Positions 49,228-62,048 are shown, counted from the first letter of the stretch. The stretch is DNA of 64,000 bases from Pseudocitrobacter vendiensis (GCF_943590815.1 NZ_CALSBS010000003.1:124001-188000), one strand, 5' to 3'. Translations and numbers: made by a program. The notes: a model not told the origin generated them from the sequence alone.

Positions 49228-51339
49228 CTAGTTTCGGTTACGTGTGACTTTAATGACGTCCGGCATTACGCGGATTTTGCGCATGATATTCGCCAGATGC
49301 ACGCGGTCGCGCGCCGTCAGGCGAATAAAGGCGCTGTAAACACGGCCATCTTTCTCTTCAGTATTCAGGCTCTGAATGTTGGACGTCGCTGTATTGATTG
49401 CCGCCGTGAGGTTGGCCAGCGCCCCCTGATGATTGAACATATCAACCTTAATCTCGGTGATAAATTCCTGCTCAGTCTCTTTATCCCACTCAACCGCCAT
49501 AAACTTCTCAGGCTCTTTCTGATAGCCACGGATGTTACGGCAGGATTCATGGTGGATAACCAGGCCTTTGCCCGGGCTGACGTGAGCAATAATCGGGTCG
49601 CCGGGAATTGGGCGGCAGCATTTTGCGAAGGTGATCAGCACGCCATCTGCGCCTTTGATAGGCAGATGCGCATGGCCGGAGGCACCCGGTGCGGAAGGTG
49701 TGGCTTCGCCCTGTTGCAGGTTTTTCGCCACCACCACGCTCATCGCGTTGCCGAGGCCGATTTCAGCCAGCAGATCGTCAAGCGAGGTGAGTTTCATACG
49801 CTCAAGTTCACGCTGGATATGCTCTGGCGGGATTTCCGCGAGCTTACGGCTGCCACCCAACGCATGGTTGAGCAGACGACGGCCCAGGCTTACTGAATCA
49901 TCACGCTTGAGGTTTTTCAGCAACTGACGAATTTTGGCGCGCGCTTTCGAGCTGACGACAAAGTTCAGCCACGCGGCGTTCGGGCGAGCACCCGGTGCGG
50001 TAATGATTTCAACGGTTTGACCGCTGGTAAGCGGCTGCGACAGCGGGTAAGGCTGGCGGTCGACGCGTGCGCCCACGCAGGCATGACCGATATCGGTATG
50101 CACCGCATAAGCGAAGTCGACGGGCGTTGCACCGGCAGGCAGCTCGACAATGCGCCCTTCCGGTGTGAAAACGTAAATCTCATCCGGGAAGAGATCGGAT
50201 TTAACGCTCTCGATAAATTCGAACGAACTACCGGCGCTCTGTTGCAGCTCCAGCAGGCTTTGCATCCAGCGCTGGGCGCGGATTTGTGCAGTCGTGCTGG
50301 TTTCGCCGTGCTCTTTATAAGCCCAGTGCGCGGCAACACCCATCTCCGCCATTTGATCCATATCTTCGGTACGGATCTGGACTTCAACCGGCACGCCGTG
50401 CGGGCCGATCATCGAGGTGTGCAAAGATTGATAGCCGTTCGCTTTTGGAATGGCGATGTAGTCTTTCACGCGACCCGGACGCGGCTTATACAGGCTGTGC
50501 ATCTGGCCGAGCACGCGATAACAGGTGTCGGAATCATTGACGATCACGCGGAAGGCGTAGATGTCCATGATTGAGTGAAAACGCTGCTCTTTGAGCACCA
50601 TTTTGCAGTAGATCGAATAAAGATGCTTCTCGCGACCACTGACGCGGCACGGTATTCCCGCTTCCTGCAAACGCCCTTCGATTTCTGAGAGGATTTTTTG
50701 GATCATCTCTTTACGGTTGCCACGCGCGGCTTTCACCACTTCTTTAATCACGCGGTAACGGTTGGGATACAGCGCTTCAAAACCCAGCTCTTCGAGTTCG
50801 GTTTTAATGTGGTGGATACCTAAACGGTGTGCCAGCGGGCTGTAAATTTCGAGTGTTTCACGGGCGATGCGGCGACGTTTGTCCGGGCGAAGTGAGCCCA
50901 GCGTGCGCATATTGTGGGTACGGTCAGCAAGTTTGATGAGAATGACGCGGATATCCTGCACCATCGCCATAATCATCTTGCGAAAGTTTTCGGCCTGCGC
51001 CTCTTTCTTATCGCGGAACTTGAGTTTATCAAGCTTTGATACCCCCTCTACCAGTTCGGCGACGCTTTTACCAAAAAGCTGTTCCATATCCTGGTAGGTG
51101 GCAGGGGTATCTTCAATCACGTCATGCAGCAGCGCCGCCATTAGCGTTTCATAGTCGAGTTTCATCTCGGCCAGAATGCAGGCAACCGCTACCGGGTGCG
51201 TGATATAGGGTTCACCGCTTGAACGTGTCTGGCCCTCGTGAGCGTCACGTGCAACGAGGTACGCCTGCCGAAGACGTTTGATTTGATCTTCCGGCAGGTA
51301 GTTTTGAATCAGCTGATTCAGGCTTTCAAACAGATACAA
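49228..51339 (-). CDS. spoT: (p)ppGpp synthetase/hydrolase SpoT
   Basis: A 703-residue bifunctional alarmone enzyme. The HD hydrolase domain (residues about 20-200) has LLHDVIEDT with His72-Asp73. The synthetase domain, TGS domain (EIYVFTPEGRIVELPAGATP), zinc-finger region (FAKCCRPIPGDP) and C-terminal ACT domain follow. The hydrolase motif HDVIEDTP is intact. It follows rpoZ by 18 bp. Confidence 0.97.
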   Translation of the reverse strand: MYLFESLNQLIQNYLPEDQIKRLRQAYLVARDAHEGQTRSSGEPYITHPVAVACILAEMKLDYETLMAALLHDVIEDTPATYQDMEQLFGKSVAELVEGVSKLDKLKFRDKKEAQAENFRKMIMAMVQDIRVILIKLADRTHNMRTLGSLRPDKRRRIARETLEIYSPLAHRLGIHHIKTELEELGFEALYPNRYRVIKEVVKAARGNRKEMIQKILSEIEGRLQEAGIPCRVSGREKHLYSIYCKMVLKEQRFHSIMDIYAFRVIVNDSDTCYRVLGQMHSLYKPRPGRVKDYIAIPKANGYQSLHTSMIGPHGVPVEVQIRTEDMDQMAEMGVAAHWAYKEHGETSTTAQIRAQRWMQSLLELQQSAGSSFEFIESVKSDLFPDEIYVFTPEGRIVELPAGATPVDFAYAVHTDIGHACVGARVDRQPYPLSQPLTSGQTVEIITAPGARPNAAWLNFVVSSKARAKIRQLLKNLKRDDSVSLGRRLLNHALGGSRKLAEIPPEHIQRELERMKLTSLDDLLAEIGLGNAMSVVVAKNLQQGEATPSAPGASGHAHLPIKGADGVLITFAKCCRPIPGDPIIAHVSPGKGLVIHHESCRNIRGYQKEPEKFMAVEWDKETEQEFITEIKVDMFNHQGALANLTAAINTATSNIQSLNTEEKDGRVYSAFIRLTARDRVHLANIMRKIRVMPDVIKVTRNRN

Positions 51340-51357
51340 GGGCGACCCGCTCTGTAA

Positions 51358-51633
51358 TTAACGACGACCTTCAGCAATAGCGGTAACGGCCTGTAATTCA
51401 GCGGCTTCCTGCTCTTGCTGTTCCTGGCGCTCGCGCACGTCGAGGATCTGGTTGTTGATCAGACCTTCTTCGATTTCACGCAGTGCGATGACTGTGGTTT
51501 TATCGTTTTCTTCCGGTACCAGCGGATCCTTTCCGCCTACCTGCATCTGACGAGCGCGACGCGCGGCGACCAGTACCAGGTCAAAACGGTTACCAATTTT
51601 CTCTACAGCGTCCTGAACAGTTACGCGTGCCAT
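51358..51633 (-). CDS. rpoZ: RNA polymerase omega subunit RpoZ
   Basis: A 91-residue subunit that binds the beta-prime subunit and helps form ppGpp site 1. The start [20 protein letters not shown] and the motif [10 protein letters not shown] are the same as in E. coli. It lies between gmk and spoT. Confidence 0.97.
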
Positions 51634-51686
51634 ACTTTAATGCTCCACAGGTGAAGAAATGACTGGGCATGATACTGAAAGTGGGT

Positions 51687-52391
<705 letters not shown>

Positions 52392-52439
52392 TCACACTTT
52401 TTGCGCTGGTTTCTTTCATTTTGCGTGCCAGTTTCCTGA

Positions 52440-54236
<1,797 letters not shown>

Positions 54237-54238
54237 TC

Positions 54239-54856
54239 TCAGTGCGCGTTGTGCTTGTAATAAAACACCGGTAGACCCAGCTTCAGACGTAGTGCCAGCA
54301 GGCGGGCCGTGAAGCCAAACAGCAGGGTGGCAATCACCACGATATCCTGGTTGCTGACATAGTGCTGTAGCGCAACATAGAGCACGGCGGCGGAAAACGA
54401 CACGCCTGCATAAAGCTCTTTCTGGAATACCAGTGGAATGCGTTTACAGAACATATCGCGCAGCACGCCGCCAAATACGCCGGTGACGACAGCAGCAATG
54501 GTCGCGATAACCGGGCCTTCGCCCATATCCAGCGCGATTTGTGCACCGATAATAGAAAACACCACCAGGCCAAGGGCATCCAGTACCAGAAACAGTTTAC
54601 GCAAATAGGGCATTACCGGGGCCACGATGGTAGTCAAAACTGCCGCTGTCGCCACGATAATCACGTATTCCGGGTGCTTTACCCAGCCCAGTGGATAATG
54701 ACCTAACAGGATATCGCGCACTGAACCGCCGCCCAGCGCGGTGGCGGTCGCAATAATGATGACACCAAAGGTGTCCATGCGTCGACGCCCGGCGGCCAGC
54801 GCGCCAGTCATGGCTTCGGCGGTAATGCCGATAAGGTAAAGAACGTGCAGTAACAT
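54239..54856 (-). CDS. yicG: YicG, TRIC-type membrane protein
   Basis: A 205-residue inner-membrane protein with two copies of the UPF0126 domain, now classed with TRIC cation channels. Motifs: [29 protein letters not shown] and [18 protein letters not shown], in the two repeats. About seven membrane segments. Its stop is two bases from the convergent ligB stop. Confidence 0.92.
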   Translation of the reverse strand: MLLHVLYLIGITAEAMTGALAAGRRRMDTFGVIIIATATALGGGSVRDILLGHYPLGWVKHPEYVIIVATAAVLTTIVAPVMPYLRKLFLVLDALGLVVFSIIGAQIALDMGEGPVIATIAAVVTGVFGGVLRDMFCKRIPLVFQKELYAGVSFSAAVLYVALQHYVSNQDIVVIATLLFGFTARLLALRLKLGLPVFYYKHNAH

Positions 54857-55031
54857 ATGAGCCCCCGAAATCGATGGCGGAAGGGTAGCGATTTGTGCGC
54901 GACGTCACGATTGAGATTTTCTAAGGTGAAGGGGTTTGGCTTAGAAAAAGTAATGAGTGGATTCTGCTTGGTTTAGGTTTAACGGGGTTTGAGCATTCTC
55001 ATAAGAGGATTTTAGCTTAGAAAAACTAAAG

Positions 55032-55052
55032 TGGCCCACGTGGGGTGGGCCA
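55032..55052 (-). terminator. Terminator after yicC
   Basis: TGGCCCA and TGGGCCA flank a short loop; on the minus strand it is followed by a T-rich stretch (TTTAGTTTTTC). It lies just after the yicC stop codon. The rest of the yicG-yicC gap, where dinD is found in E. coli, holds no gene. Confidence 0.7.
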
Positions 55053-55064
55053 ACGGAGAACCGA

Positions 55065-55928
55065 TTACTCAATATTCTGAATCTGCTCGCGCATCTGCTC
55101 GATCAGAACTTTAAGCTCAATCGCAGAATTGGTGACATCCGCATTGATGGATTTGGACGCCAGGGTATTCGACTCGCGATTAAATTCCTGCATCATAAAG
55201 TCGAGACGACGACCCACGGCCTCTTTCTTCTTCAGGATGTTATAGGTTTCTTTAACGTGCGCTTCCAGGCGGTCGAGCTCTTCGGCGACGTCGATGCGCT
55301 GCGCCATCAGCACCAGTTCTTGCTCGAGGCGGTTATTTTCCAGCTGAACTTCGGCATCTTCCAGTTTGGCGACCAGGCGTTCACGCTGCCATTGCAGAAT
55401 TTCCGGCATGTGGGCGCGCACTTTGGCGACTTCATTGCTGACGCCTTCCAGGCGCTGTTCGATCAGCGCTTTCAGCGCCTGACCTTCCGTTTCACGGGCA
55501 ATAATGAAAGCATCCAGGGCTTTATCCAGCGCCGACAGAATTTCAGCGGTAATGGCGTCCAGATCCTGTTCCTGTGCCGCCATCACGCCTGGCCAGCGCA
55601 GAATATCGACCGGGTTAATCTCGCCCTCATCGCTCTGCATTTTGACCCAGTTTGCCGCGTTAACCAGTTGTTTAGCCAGCTTCTCATTGAGGATCAGCTC
55701 GCCTTGCGCGCTGGCGTCAGGCTCAAAACGCAGAGTGCATTCGACTTTACCGCGCGTCAGACGCGTGCGCAGACGCTCGCGGACCACCGGCTCCAGGCTG
55801 CGGAACTGTTCTGGCAGGCGGAAATAAGTTTCAAGATAACGCTGGTTCACTGAGCGCAGTTCCCAGGCGGCGCTGCCCCACTGGCCCTTGATTTCATGGC
55901 GGGCGTAGGCGGTCATACTGCGGATCAT
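55065..55928 (-). CDS. yicC: YicC-family endoribonuclease
   Basis: A 287-residue protein, the same length as E. coli YicC. The ATG at 55928 (MIRSMTAYARHEIKGQWGSA) is chosen over a longer reading. It has an N-terminal YicC domain (WELRSVNQRYLETYFRLPE) and a C-terminal DUF1732 domain (GRRLDFMMQEFNRESNTLASK). The family has ribonuclease activity and contributes to RNA degradation. It diverges from rph. Confidence 0.94.
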   Translation of the reverse strand: MIRSMTAYARHEIKGQWGSAAWELRSVNQRYLETYFRLPEQFRSLEPVVRERLRTRLTRGKVECTLRFEPDASAQGELILNEKLAKQLVNAANWVKMQSDEGEINPVDILRWPGVMAAQEQDLDAITAEILSALDKALDAFIIARETEGQALKALIEQRLEGVSNEVAKVRAHMPEILQWQRERLVAKLEDAEVQLENNRLEQELVLMAQRIDVAEELDRLEAHVKETYNILKKKEAVGRRLDFMMQEFNRESNTLASKSINADVTNSAIELKVLIEQMREQIQNIE

Positions 55929-56053
55929 AGACGTTCCTGTTTTTAAAGGAGTGATGGAGGGATTATAGCTATCCCTCACCTGCCAGGATAGGAATAACCG
56001 CCGGAAGTCCGTATAATGCGCAGCCACATTCGTTTCAAGCCGGAGATTTTATC

Positions 56054-56770
56054 ATGCGTCCAGCAGGCCGTAGCGCTAACCAGGTGCGTCCCGTCACCCT
56101 GACCCGTAATTACACAAAACACGCTGAAGGCTCCGTGCTCGTCGAATTCGGTGAAACCAAAGTCCTGTGCACCGCGTCCGTTGAAGAGAGCGTGCCACGT
56201 TTCCTGAAAGGCCAGGGCCAGGGTTGGATCACCGCAGAATATGGCATGCTGCCGCGAGCCACGCACACCCGTAACGCGCGTGAAGCGGCGAAGGGCAAGC
56301 AGGGCGGCCGTACCATGGAAATTCAGCGTCTGATCGCGCGTGCGCTGCGTGCGGCGGTTGATTTGAAAGCGCTGGGCGAGTTCACCATCACTCTTGACTG
56401 CGATGTAATTCAGGCCGATGGCGGCACCCGTACTGCGTCTATCACCGGCGCTTGTGTGGCGCTGGCCGATGCGCTGAACAAGCTGGTCGCCGCCGGTAAA
56501 CTGAAAACCAACCCAATGAAAGGGATGGTGGCCGCGGTTTCAGTCGGAATTGTGGGCGGTGAAGCAGTATGCGACCTTGAGTATGTTGAAGACTCGGCAG
56601 CAGAAACCGACATGAACGTGGTAATGATGGAAGATGGCCGCATGATTGAGGTGCAGGGCACCGCAGAAGGCGAGCCGTTCAGCCACGAAGAGCTACTTAC
56701 CTTGTTGGCATTGGCCCGAGGGGGTATCGAATCCATTGTAGCGACGCAGAAGGCGGCGCTGGTAAATTGA
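56054..56770 (+). CDS. rph: Ribonuclease PH
   Basis: A 238-residue phosphorolytic 3'-5' exoribonuclease that trims tRNA 3' ends. RNase PH motifs: [38 protein letters not shown] and [19 protein letters not shown], read in order. It is full length, unlike the frameshifted rph of laboratory E. coli K-12. A possible -10 box (TATAAT at 56012-56017) lies upstream. pyrE follows after an attenuator. Confidence 0.97.
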   Translation: MRPAGRSANQVRPVTLTRNYTKHAEGSVLVEFGETKVLCTASVEESVPRFLKGQGQGWITAEYGMLPRATHTRNAREAAKGKQGGRTMEIQRLIARALRAAVDLKALGEFTITLDCDVIQADGGTRTASITGACVALADALNKLVAAGKLKTNPMKGMVAAVSVGIVGGEAVCDLEYVEDSAAETDMNVVMMEDGRMIEVQGTAEGEPFSHEELLTLLALARGGIESIVATQKAALVN

Positions 56771-56774
56771 TTAT

Positions 56775-56803
56775 TAAGGCGACTGAGAAGTCGCCTTTTT
56801 TTT
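56775..56803 (+). terminator. pyrE attenuator
   Basis: AAGGCGACT-GAGA-AGTCGCCTT followed by eight T residues, directly after the rph stop. In E. coli this terminator makes pyrE expression depend on rph translation and UTP level. Confidence 0.92.
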
Positions 56804-56834
56804 GTCCGTAGAAAAGTAAGTAAGGAGCGAATCC

Positions 56835-57476
56835 ATGAAACCGTATCAGCGCCAGTTTATTGAATTTGCGCTTAGCAAGCAGGTACTGAAGTTTGGCGAA
56901 TTTACGCTGAAATCCGGGCGCAAGAGCCCCTATTTCTTCAACGCCGGGCTGTTTAATACCGGGCGCGATCTGGCGTTGTTAGGCCGCTTCTATGCCGAAG
57001 CGCTGGTCGATTCCGCGATTGATTTCGACCTGCTGTTTGGCCCGGCCTACAAAGGTATTCCAATTGCCACCACCACGGCCGTTGCGCTGGCGGAGCATCA
57101 CGACCGCAATCTGCCCTACTGCTTTAACCGCAAAGAAGCGAAAGATCACGGCGAGGGCGGCAGCCTGGTGGGTAGCCCGCTTCAGGGGCGCGTAATGCTG
57201 GTGGATGATGTGATCACCGCTGGTACGGCGATCCGTGAATCAATGGAAATCATTCAGGCCAACGGCGCTACGCTTGCTGGCGTGTTGATCTCTCTCGACC
57301 GTCAGGAGCGTGGCCGTGGCGAGATTTCGGCGATTCAGGAAGTGGAGCGCGACTACGGTTGCAAAGTTATCTCCATCATCACCCTGAAAGACCTGATTGC
57401 GTATCTGGAAGAAAAACCCGACATGGCGGAGCATCTGGCCGCTGTTCGCGCCTATCGCGAAGCGTACGGCGTCTGA
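56835..57476 (+). CDS. pyrE: Orotate phosphoribosyltransferase PyrE
   Basis: A 213-residue pyrimidine synthesis enzyme making OMP from orotate and PRPP. The PRPP loop is [17 protein letters not shown]; the flexible loop has [12 protein letters not shown] and the start has [17 protein letters not shown]. The position behind the attenuator is as in E. coli. Its stop lies two bases before a 34-bp palindrome and 77 bp before the retron. Confidence 0.98.
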   Translation: MKPYQRQFIEFALSKQVLKFGEFTLKSGRKSPYFFNAGLFNTGRDLALLGRFYAEALVDSAIDFDLLFGPAYKGIPIATTTAVALAEHHDRNLPYCFNRKEAKDHGEGGSLVGSPLQGRVMLVDDVITAGTAIRESMEIIQANGATLAGVLISLDRQERGRGEISAIQEVERDYGCKVISIITLKDLIAYLEEKPDMAEHLAAVRAYREAYGV

Positions 57477-57478
57477 TC

Positions 57479-57512
57479 CATCACGCTGCGGGTATCCGCC
57501 CGCAGCGTGATG
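57479..57512. terminator. 34-bp perfect palindrome after pyrE
   Basis: 14-nt arms (CATCACGCTGCGGG and its complement) around TATCCG, 34 bp in all. It probably serves as the pyrE terminator, although no T-run follows. It is of note because insertion of retron Ec107 in E. coli was reported to replace a 34-bp palindrome at this site; here palindrome and retron are both present. Confidence 0.75.
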
Positions 57513-57553
57513 TGCCGAGTGGTTTTCCCCGCAATGCCCATGCTATGCTTTCT

Positions 57554-57745
57554 GTGTCAGCAGTGGCGATAGCGTTTCTGGAGTAATCCAGAAGGGTCGG
57601 CGAGTCGCCGACTTAACGCCCGCAGTTCACTCATATACCCAAAGTCGTTCCATTGTACCTCAGCACGTTTCACGTGCGCGCGCGGTCGCGCGAAGTACAG
57701 TTCCACGCCTTCGGGATGGTTTTCGAGTATCGCCGCTGTTGGCAC
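57554..57745 (+). ncRNA. Retron msr-msd RNA (Ec107 type)
   Basis: The two ends form a continuous 18-bp stem, counting G-U pairs: a1 at 57554-57571 and a2 at 57728-57745. The base after a1 is in an AGC (57571-57573), the place of the branching G in retron RNAs. Two msr hairpins follow: TCTGGA-GTAA-TCCAGA (57577-57592) and GTCGGCG-AGT-CGCCGAC (57596-57612). The msd part (about 57640-57727) has nested stems including GCACGT/ACGTGC and CGCGCG/CGCGCG. The reverse transcriptase begins 29 bp after a2, as usual. The exact msr-msd border was not derived. Confidence 0.88.
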
Positions 57746-57774
57746 CCACTTTTCTCAGCAATGTGGAGCGTTGA

Positions 57775-58734
57775 ATGGATGCGACCCGGGTTTGCCTTCT
57801 GGCGCTGGACTTATTTAGCGCTCCGGGCTGGAGCGCGAACGAAGAGATTCGCCGGCTGTACGCACTCAGCAATAGTACGTCGAAGCATTACCGGGCCATC
57901 GCGTTATCGAAGCGCAACGGCGGTGAGCGACAGATCCTGGCGCCTGATTATTTGTTGAAAACGGTGCAGCGCAACATCCTGAAGAATATCCTCGCGCATT
58001 TCCCTGTTTCCCCCTTTGCAACGGCCTATCGGCCAGGCAGTACGGTAGCGCACAACGCGCGGCCCCATCTTCATCAACCGCAGATTTTAAAGCTTGATAT
58101 AGAAGCTTTCTTCGATAATATCAGCGGGTTACAGGTATGGCGGGTATTCCGTCAAACGACATTACCCAACGCTGTAGTGACAATGCTGACCCATCTTTGT
58201 TGCCATCGCGATGCATTACCGCAGGGGGCGGTCACCTCGCCTGCAATCTCTAATCTGGTCATGAAGAGTTTTGATGAACGGATGGGGGGCTGGTGTCAGG
58301 AACGTAATATTGTTTACACCCGTTACTGCGATGATATGACCTTTTCCGGCGCGTTTTCCGCTCGACAGGTGCGAAATAAAGCTTCAGCGCTGCTGGCTGA
58401 ATGGGGGTTGCGGCTGAATAAACGTAAAACAGTGCAGATACCCGCGCATAAACAACAGACGGTGACGGGCATCGTGGTGAACGAAAAGCTGCAACTTTCC
58501 CGCGAGCAGCGGCGATTGTTGCGTCAGGAAGTGCATTTCTGCCGGAAATTTGGTGTTGCGTCGCACCTTAGCCGCAGCGGACAGCCGACAGAATCGGCGC
58601 TGTGTTATCTTCAGCGTTTGCAGGGGAAAATAGCCTGGCTGCTACAGGTTAACCCGGACGATCAGGGGTTCAGACAGGCGCTGCATGATGTGCAGCAAAT
58701 GATAAGGCAGATTGCTCTGCCTGAGACACGTTAG
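57775..58734 (+). CDS. Retron reverse transcriptase (Ec107 type)
   Basis: A 319-residue retron-type reverse transcriptase. Motifs in order: NARPH (94-98), the first catalytic Asp in LKLDIEAFF (106-113), LPQGAVTSP (148-155), the catalytic YCDD (184-187; Cys replaces the common Ala), and VTGIVVN (230-236), the retron-specific VTG. The ATG at 57775 has GGAG eight bases before it. It uses the RNA upstream as primer and template to make msDNA. No effector domain is fused, and the gene overlaps the end of slmA by four bases, so no accessory gene can lie downstream. In E. coli, Ec107 occupies this same pyrE-slmA (ttk) site. Confidence 0.92.
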   Translation: MDATRVCLLALDLFSAPGWSANEEIRRLYALSNSTSKHYRAIALSKRNGGERQILAPDYLLKTVQRNILKNILAHFPVSPFATAYRPGSTVAHNARPHLHQPQILKLDIEAFFDNISGLQVWRVFRQTTLPNAVVTMLTHLCCHRDALPQGAVTSPAISNLVMKSFDERMGGWCQERNIVYTRYCDDMTFSGAFSARQVRNKASALLAEWGLRLNKRKTVQIPAHKQQTVTGIVVNEKLQLSREQRRLLRQEVHFCRKFGVASHLSRSGQPTESALCYLQRLQGKIAWLLQVNPDDQGFRQALHDVQQMIRQIALPETR

Positions 58735-59327
58735 CGAAGCTGCGTGGCCATGAGCGGCCAGCGGGCGTCAAAATCGTCGGTGGGGCGATATTTGAATTCG
58801 CTGCGGACAAAGCGAGAGAGCATTCCTTCACAGAAGGCGAGCAGCTGGCTTGCCAGCAGGGTTTCATCCGTCTCGTAGCCTTCACCTTCACGCATTTTTC
58901 GCTCGCGCAACACCTGACGCAGCTGGGCTTCAATGCGTTCAAAAAGCTGATTGATACGCCCCTGCAGGCGGTCCTGCTCGAACATCAACGCGTGGCCGGT
59001 GAGAATACGCGTCAGGCCAGGATTACGCTCACCAAACCCGAGGATCAGCAGAACAATCAGGCGCAGACGCGCGGTGGTGTCCTTTTCATCTTTTAAAATC
59101 AGGTTGATGCGGGTAATCAGGCTATCTTCGATAAACTCGATAAGGCTATCGAACATGCGTGTTTTGCTGGGAAAGTGACGATAGAGCGCCGCTTCGGAAA
59201 CGCCAACTGAAGCCGCCAGTTTTGCTGTGGTAATGCGTTGGCTACCATCACTGGATTCAAGCATCAGCGCCAGAGATTGAAGTATTTCTTCGCGACGATT
59301 CCGTTTCGCAGTTTGCTTTTCTGCCAT
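58731..59327 (-). CDS. slmA: Nucleoid occlusion factor SlmA
   Basis: A 198-residue TetR-like DNA-binding protein that blocks FtsZ-ring assembly over the nucleoid. The N-terminal helix-turn-helix reads [32 protein letters not shown] in its full form; the C-terminal part binds FtsZ. The end (MATQLR) overlaps the retron transcriptase stop by four bases, so the retron reaches exactly to the end of slmA. Confidence 0.96.
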   Translation of the reverse strand: MAEKQTAKRNRREEILQSLALMLESSDGSQRITTAKLAASVGVSEAALYRHFPSKTRMFDSLIEFIEDSLITRINLILKDEKDTTARLRLIVLLILGFGERNPGLTRILTGHALMFEQDRLQGRINQLFERIEAQLRQVLRERKMREGEGYETDETLLASQLLAFCEGMLSRFVRSEFKYRPTDDFDARWPLMATQLR

Positions 59328-59480
59328 GTTCTAAAATACCCCTGAAAATAAATGCTCGTCAGGCAGACATCCACACAGTGACCGCAAATCCGAATTTGCA
59401 GTGATGTTATTGCATTATGACGCTGTGGGATGCGTTCAAATGTCTCCACCCTGCATGAAGCCGGGCAGAGACAGGACCGG

Positions 59481-59939
59481 TTACTGACGCCCGGAGTGGC
59501 CGAAGCCGCCCTCGCCACGTTCGGTGGCATCGAAATCTTCTACCAGATTAAACTCGGCCTGCACGACCGGGACAATAATCATTTGTGCGACGCGTTCACC
59601 AGGTTCGATGGTGAAGGTGGTTTGCCCACGGTTCCAGATTGAGACCATCAGTTGCCCCTGATAATCAGAATCGATAAGGCCCACCAGGTTACCCAGAACG
59701 ATACCGTGTTTATGGCCCAGACCCGAGCGCGGCAGCATCATCGCCGCCAGAGAAGGATCGGCGATGTGAATCGCCAGACCGGTCGGCAGCAGCGTCGTTT
59801 GACCCGGCTCCAGTACGATTGCGCTATCAAGGCAGGCGCGCAGATCAAGCCCTGCAGAGCCAGGCGTTGCATAGGTAGGCAGCGGGAATTCCTGACCAAT
59901 ACGCGGGTCCAGAATCTTAACGTCGATTTTTTTCATCAT
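59481..59939 (-). CDS. dut: dUTPase Dut
   Basis: A 152-residue trimeric dUTP pyrophosphatase. The five family motifs are visible: [40 protein letters not shown] and [10 protein letters not shown]. Its first bases overlap the end of coaBC by 23 bp, as in E. coli. Confidence 0.97.
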   Translation of the reverse strand: MMKKIDVKILDPRIGQEFPLPTYATPGSAGLDLRACLDSAIVLEPGQTTLLPTGLAIHIADPSLAAMMLPRSGLGHKHGIVLGNLVGLIDSDYQGQLMVSIWNRGQTTFTIEPGERVAQMIIVPVVQAEFNLVEDFDATERGEGGFGHSGRQ

Positions 59940-61137
59940 AACGGGTAACGATCTCGTTCAGTAAAAGTTGGCCCAGCAGCGCTTTGCTGCTTAACGGTAA
60001 GCGCTTATCGCCGTCCTGCCAGAAAAGGTGTAATGCATTGTTATCGCTATTAAAGCCTTGATTTGCCTGTGATACATCGTTAGCGCAGATCAGATCGAGG
60101 TTTTTGCGGGCGCGTTTTTGCCGCGCATATTCTTCCACATTATTCGTTTCGGCGGCAAATCCGACAACATAAGGACGGTGCGTTTTTAGGGCTGCAACGC
60201 CTGCCACGATGTCCGGGTTTTTCACCATTTTAATAATGAATTCATCGCCCTGCGTGTCCTGCTTTTTAATTTTTTCATCGGCAATGACGGCCGCTCGATA
60301 ATCAGCGACGGCGGCACAGCCAATGAAAATATGCTGCTTTTGCGCGCCAGCCTGCACGGCTGCATCCATCTCCTGCGCCGTGGTTACATCAATGCGCTGC
60401 ACAAAGGCAGGCGTCGCGAGCGACACCGGGCCGCTCACCAGAGTGACATTTGCGCCGCGCTGAGCGGCAGCCTCCGCAATAGCAAAGCCCATCTTGCCGG
60501 AGCTGTGATTGCTGATATAGCGAACGGGATCTAACGGTTCGCGGGTTGGGCCCGCCGTAATCATGATGTTCAGATGTTGCAGATCTTTGACAGGCGAAAA
60601 ATGCGCCGCAGCCATATCGACGATGGTTAACGGGTCGAGCATGCGGCCCGGTCCGATATCACTGCAGGCCTGGCTTCCGCTATCCGGGCCCCAGATAAGC
60701 AGGTTGCGAGATGCCAGAACGGACAGATTATGCTGCGTGGCTGACGCACGATACATCTGTTGATTCATCGCCGGCACGACGGCAACCGGTGATGGCGTCG
60801 CCAGACAGATGGTGGAAACCAGGTCGTTGGCCATACCGGCCGCTACGCGAGCAATGAGGTCAGCCGTGGCGGGGGCGAGAATCACGAGATCCGCCCATTT
60901 TCCCAGCTCAATGTGGCCCATTGCCGCTTCTGCCGCCGGGTCGAGCAGGCTGTCGGAAACCGGATAACCGGAGACGGCTTGCAGGCTCAGCGGGGTGATG
61001 AAAGCTTTCGCCGCCTCGGTCATGGCAACGCGTACTTCGGCGCCACGGTCGCGCAGACGGCGCACCAGTTCGGGGGCTTTATAGGCCGCGATACCGCCGC
61101 TCACGCCGAGAACAATTTTTTTTCCGGCCAGGCTCAT
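59917..61137 (-). CDS. coaBC: Bifunctional phosphopantothenoylcysteine synthetase/decarboxylase CoaBC
   Basis: A 406-residue CoA synthesis enzyme. The N-terminal flavin-dependent decarboxylase (CoaC) has [17 protein letters not shown] and LGVSGG; the C-terminal ligase (CoaB) has [25 protein letters not shown] in its full form and the KIKKQD/MVKNPDI segment. The ATG at 61137 is used as in E. coli; one at 61140 is adjacent. dut starts within its end. Confidence 0.96.
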   Translation of the reverse strand: MSLAGKKIVLGVSGGIAAYKAPELVRRLRDRGAEVRVAMTEAAKAFITPLSLQAVSGYPVSDSLLDPAAEAAMGHIELGKWADLVILAPATADLIARVAAGMANDLVSTICLATPSPVAVVPAMNQQMYRASATQHNLSVLASRNLLIWGPDSGSQACSDIGPGRMLDPLTIVDMAAAHFSPVKDLQHLNIMITAGPTREPLDPVRYISNHSSGKMGFAIAEAAAQRGANVTLVSGPVSLATPAFVQRIDVTTAQEMDAAVQAGAQKQHIFIGCAAVADYRAAVIADEKIKKQDTQGDEFIIKMVKNPDIVAGVAALKTHRPYVVGFAAETNNVEEYARQKRARKNLDLICANDVSQANQGFNSDNNALHLFWQDGDKRLPLSSKALLGQLLLNEIVTRYDEKNRR

Positions 61138-61310
61138 CATGATTCTTTCCTGTCGAGTTCATCTGAAAGTGGGATTTTATCACAATATTTTCGGGGTCGT
61201 GCGGTTAGGGAGTATCCACTTTGCGAGGGGCTACGCAAGAGTAAAAAGTGACCCGCGCAGGTCGCACGTTGCTGTGGCAGGATGGCGAACATTGTCAGGG
61301 AGGAGCCGAT

Positions 61311-61976
61311 ATGGATAGCTCAGATGCGCTGATGCCGCGCGAAAAAATGCAGAAAATGGGCATCGAATCACTGTCCGATGTGGAGCTGCTGGCGCTGTTT
61401 TTACGCACCGGCACGCGGGACAAAGACGTTATGACCTGGTCGCGTGATTTGCTGCATCATTTTGGCTCACTGTATGAGCTGCTTTCGGCGTCGGAACAGG
61501 AAATCACCGAACAATACGGCATGGGGCTGGCGAAGTGCGCGCAATTAAAAGGCATCGCTGAACTGGCGCGACGCTATTTTAGCCTGCGGGTGCTGGCTCG
61601 AAACGCGCTACTGAGCCCGGAGATGACGCGTGAATTTTTGCAAAGTCAGCTCAGTGACGAAATGCGTGAGATCTTTATCGTGATCTTTCTCGACAACCAG
61701 AATCGGGTGCTGAAACACAGCCGACTTTTTGCCGGCACATTAAGCCACGTGGAGGTGCATCCGCGCGAAATTGTACGAGAAGCCATCAAAGTGAACGCGG
61801 CTGCGGTGATCCTGGCGCATAATCATCCTTCAGGGAGTGCTGAACCCAGTAAATCAGACAGACTTATCACTGAAAGGGTGGTAAAATCATGCCAATTCAT
61901 GGATATACGCGTCCTTGACCACCTCGTTATTGGGCGTGGTGAGTATGTCTCTTTTGCCGAACGCGGTTGGATTTAG
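61311..61976 (+). CDS. radC: RadC-family JAB-domain protein
   Basis: A 221-residue protein. The ATG at 61311 follows AGGGAGGAG and matches the E. coli length (222). The N-terminal helix-hairpin-helix-like region ([15 protein letters not shown]) is followed by the JAB1/MPN metalloprotease-like fold with Glu in REIFIVIF and the JAMM motif [14 protein letters not shown]. The cellular role is still unclear; radC102, once thought to be in this gene, is now placed in recG. Confidence 0.94.
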   Translation: MDSSDALMPREKMQKMGIESLSDVELLALFLRTGTRDKDVMTWSRDLLHHFGSLYELLSASEQEITEQYGMGLAKCAQLKGIAELARRYFSLRVLARNALLSPEMTREFLQSQLSDEMREIFIVIFLDNQNRVLKHSRLFAGTLSHVEVHPREIVREAIKVNAAAVILAHNHPSGSAEPSKSDRLITERVVKSCQFMDIRVLDHLVIGRGEYVSFAERGWI

Positions 61977-62019
61977 CCGATTATTACGCGATCCACCGGG
62001 ATCTTTGTCTGTTCGGGAC

Positions 62020-62048
62020 TTGAGCATAACGCCGGGTCAGCGTATACT
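62020..62048 (+). promoter_or_regulatory. rpmBG promoter
   Basis: TTGAGC, a 17-bp spacer, then TATACT. It lies about 150 bp before rpmB and gives a long 5' leader. Confidence 0.75.

Noticed and set aside
54939-55025. Short direct repeats GCTTAGAAAAA in the yicG-yicC gap
   Set aside because: Only 11 bp and AT-rich; likely chance. No trace of dinD was found there.
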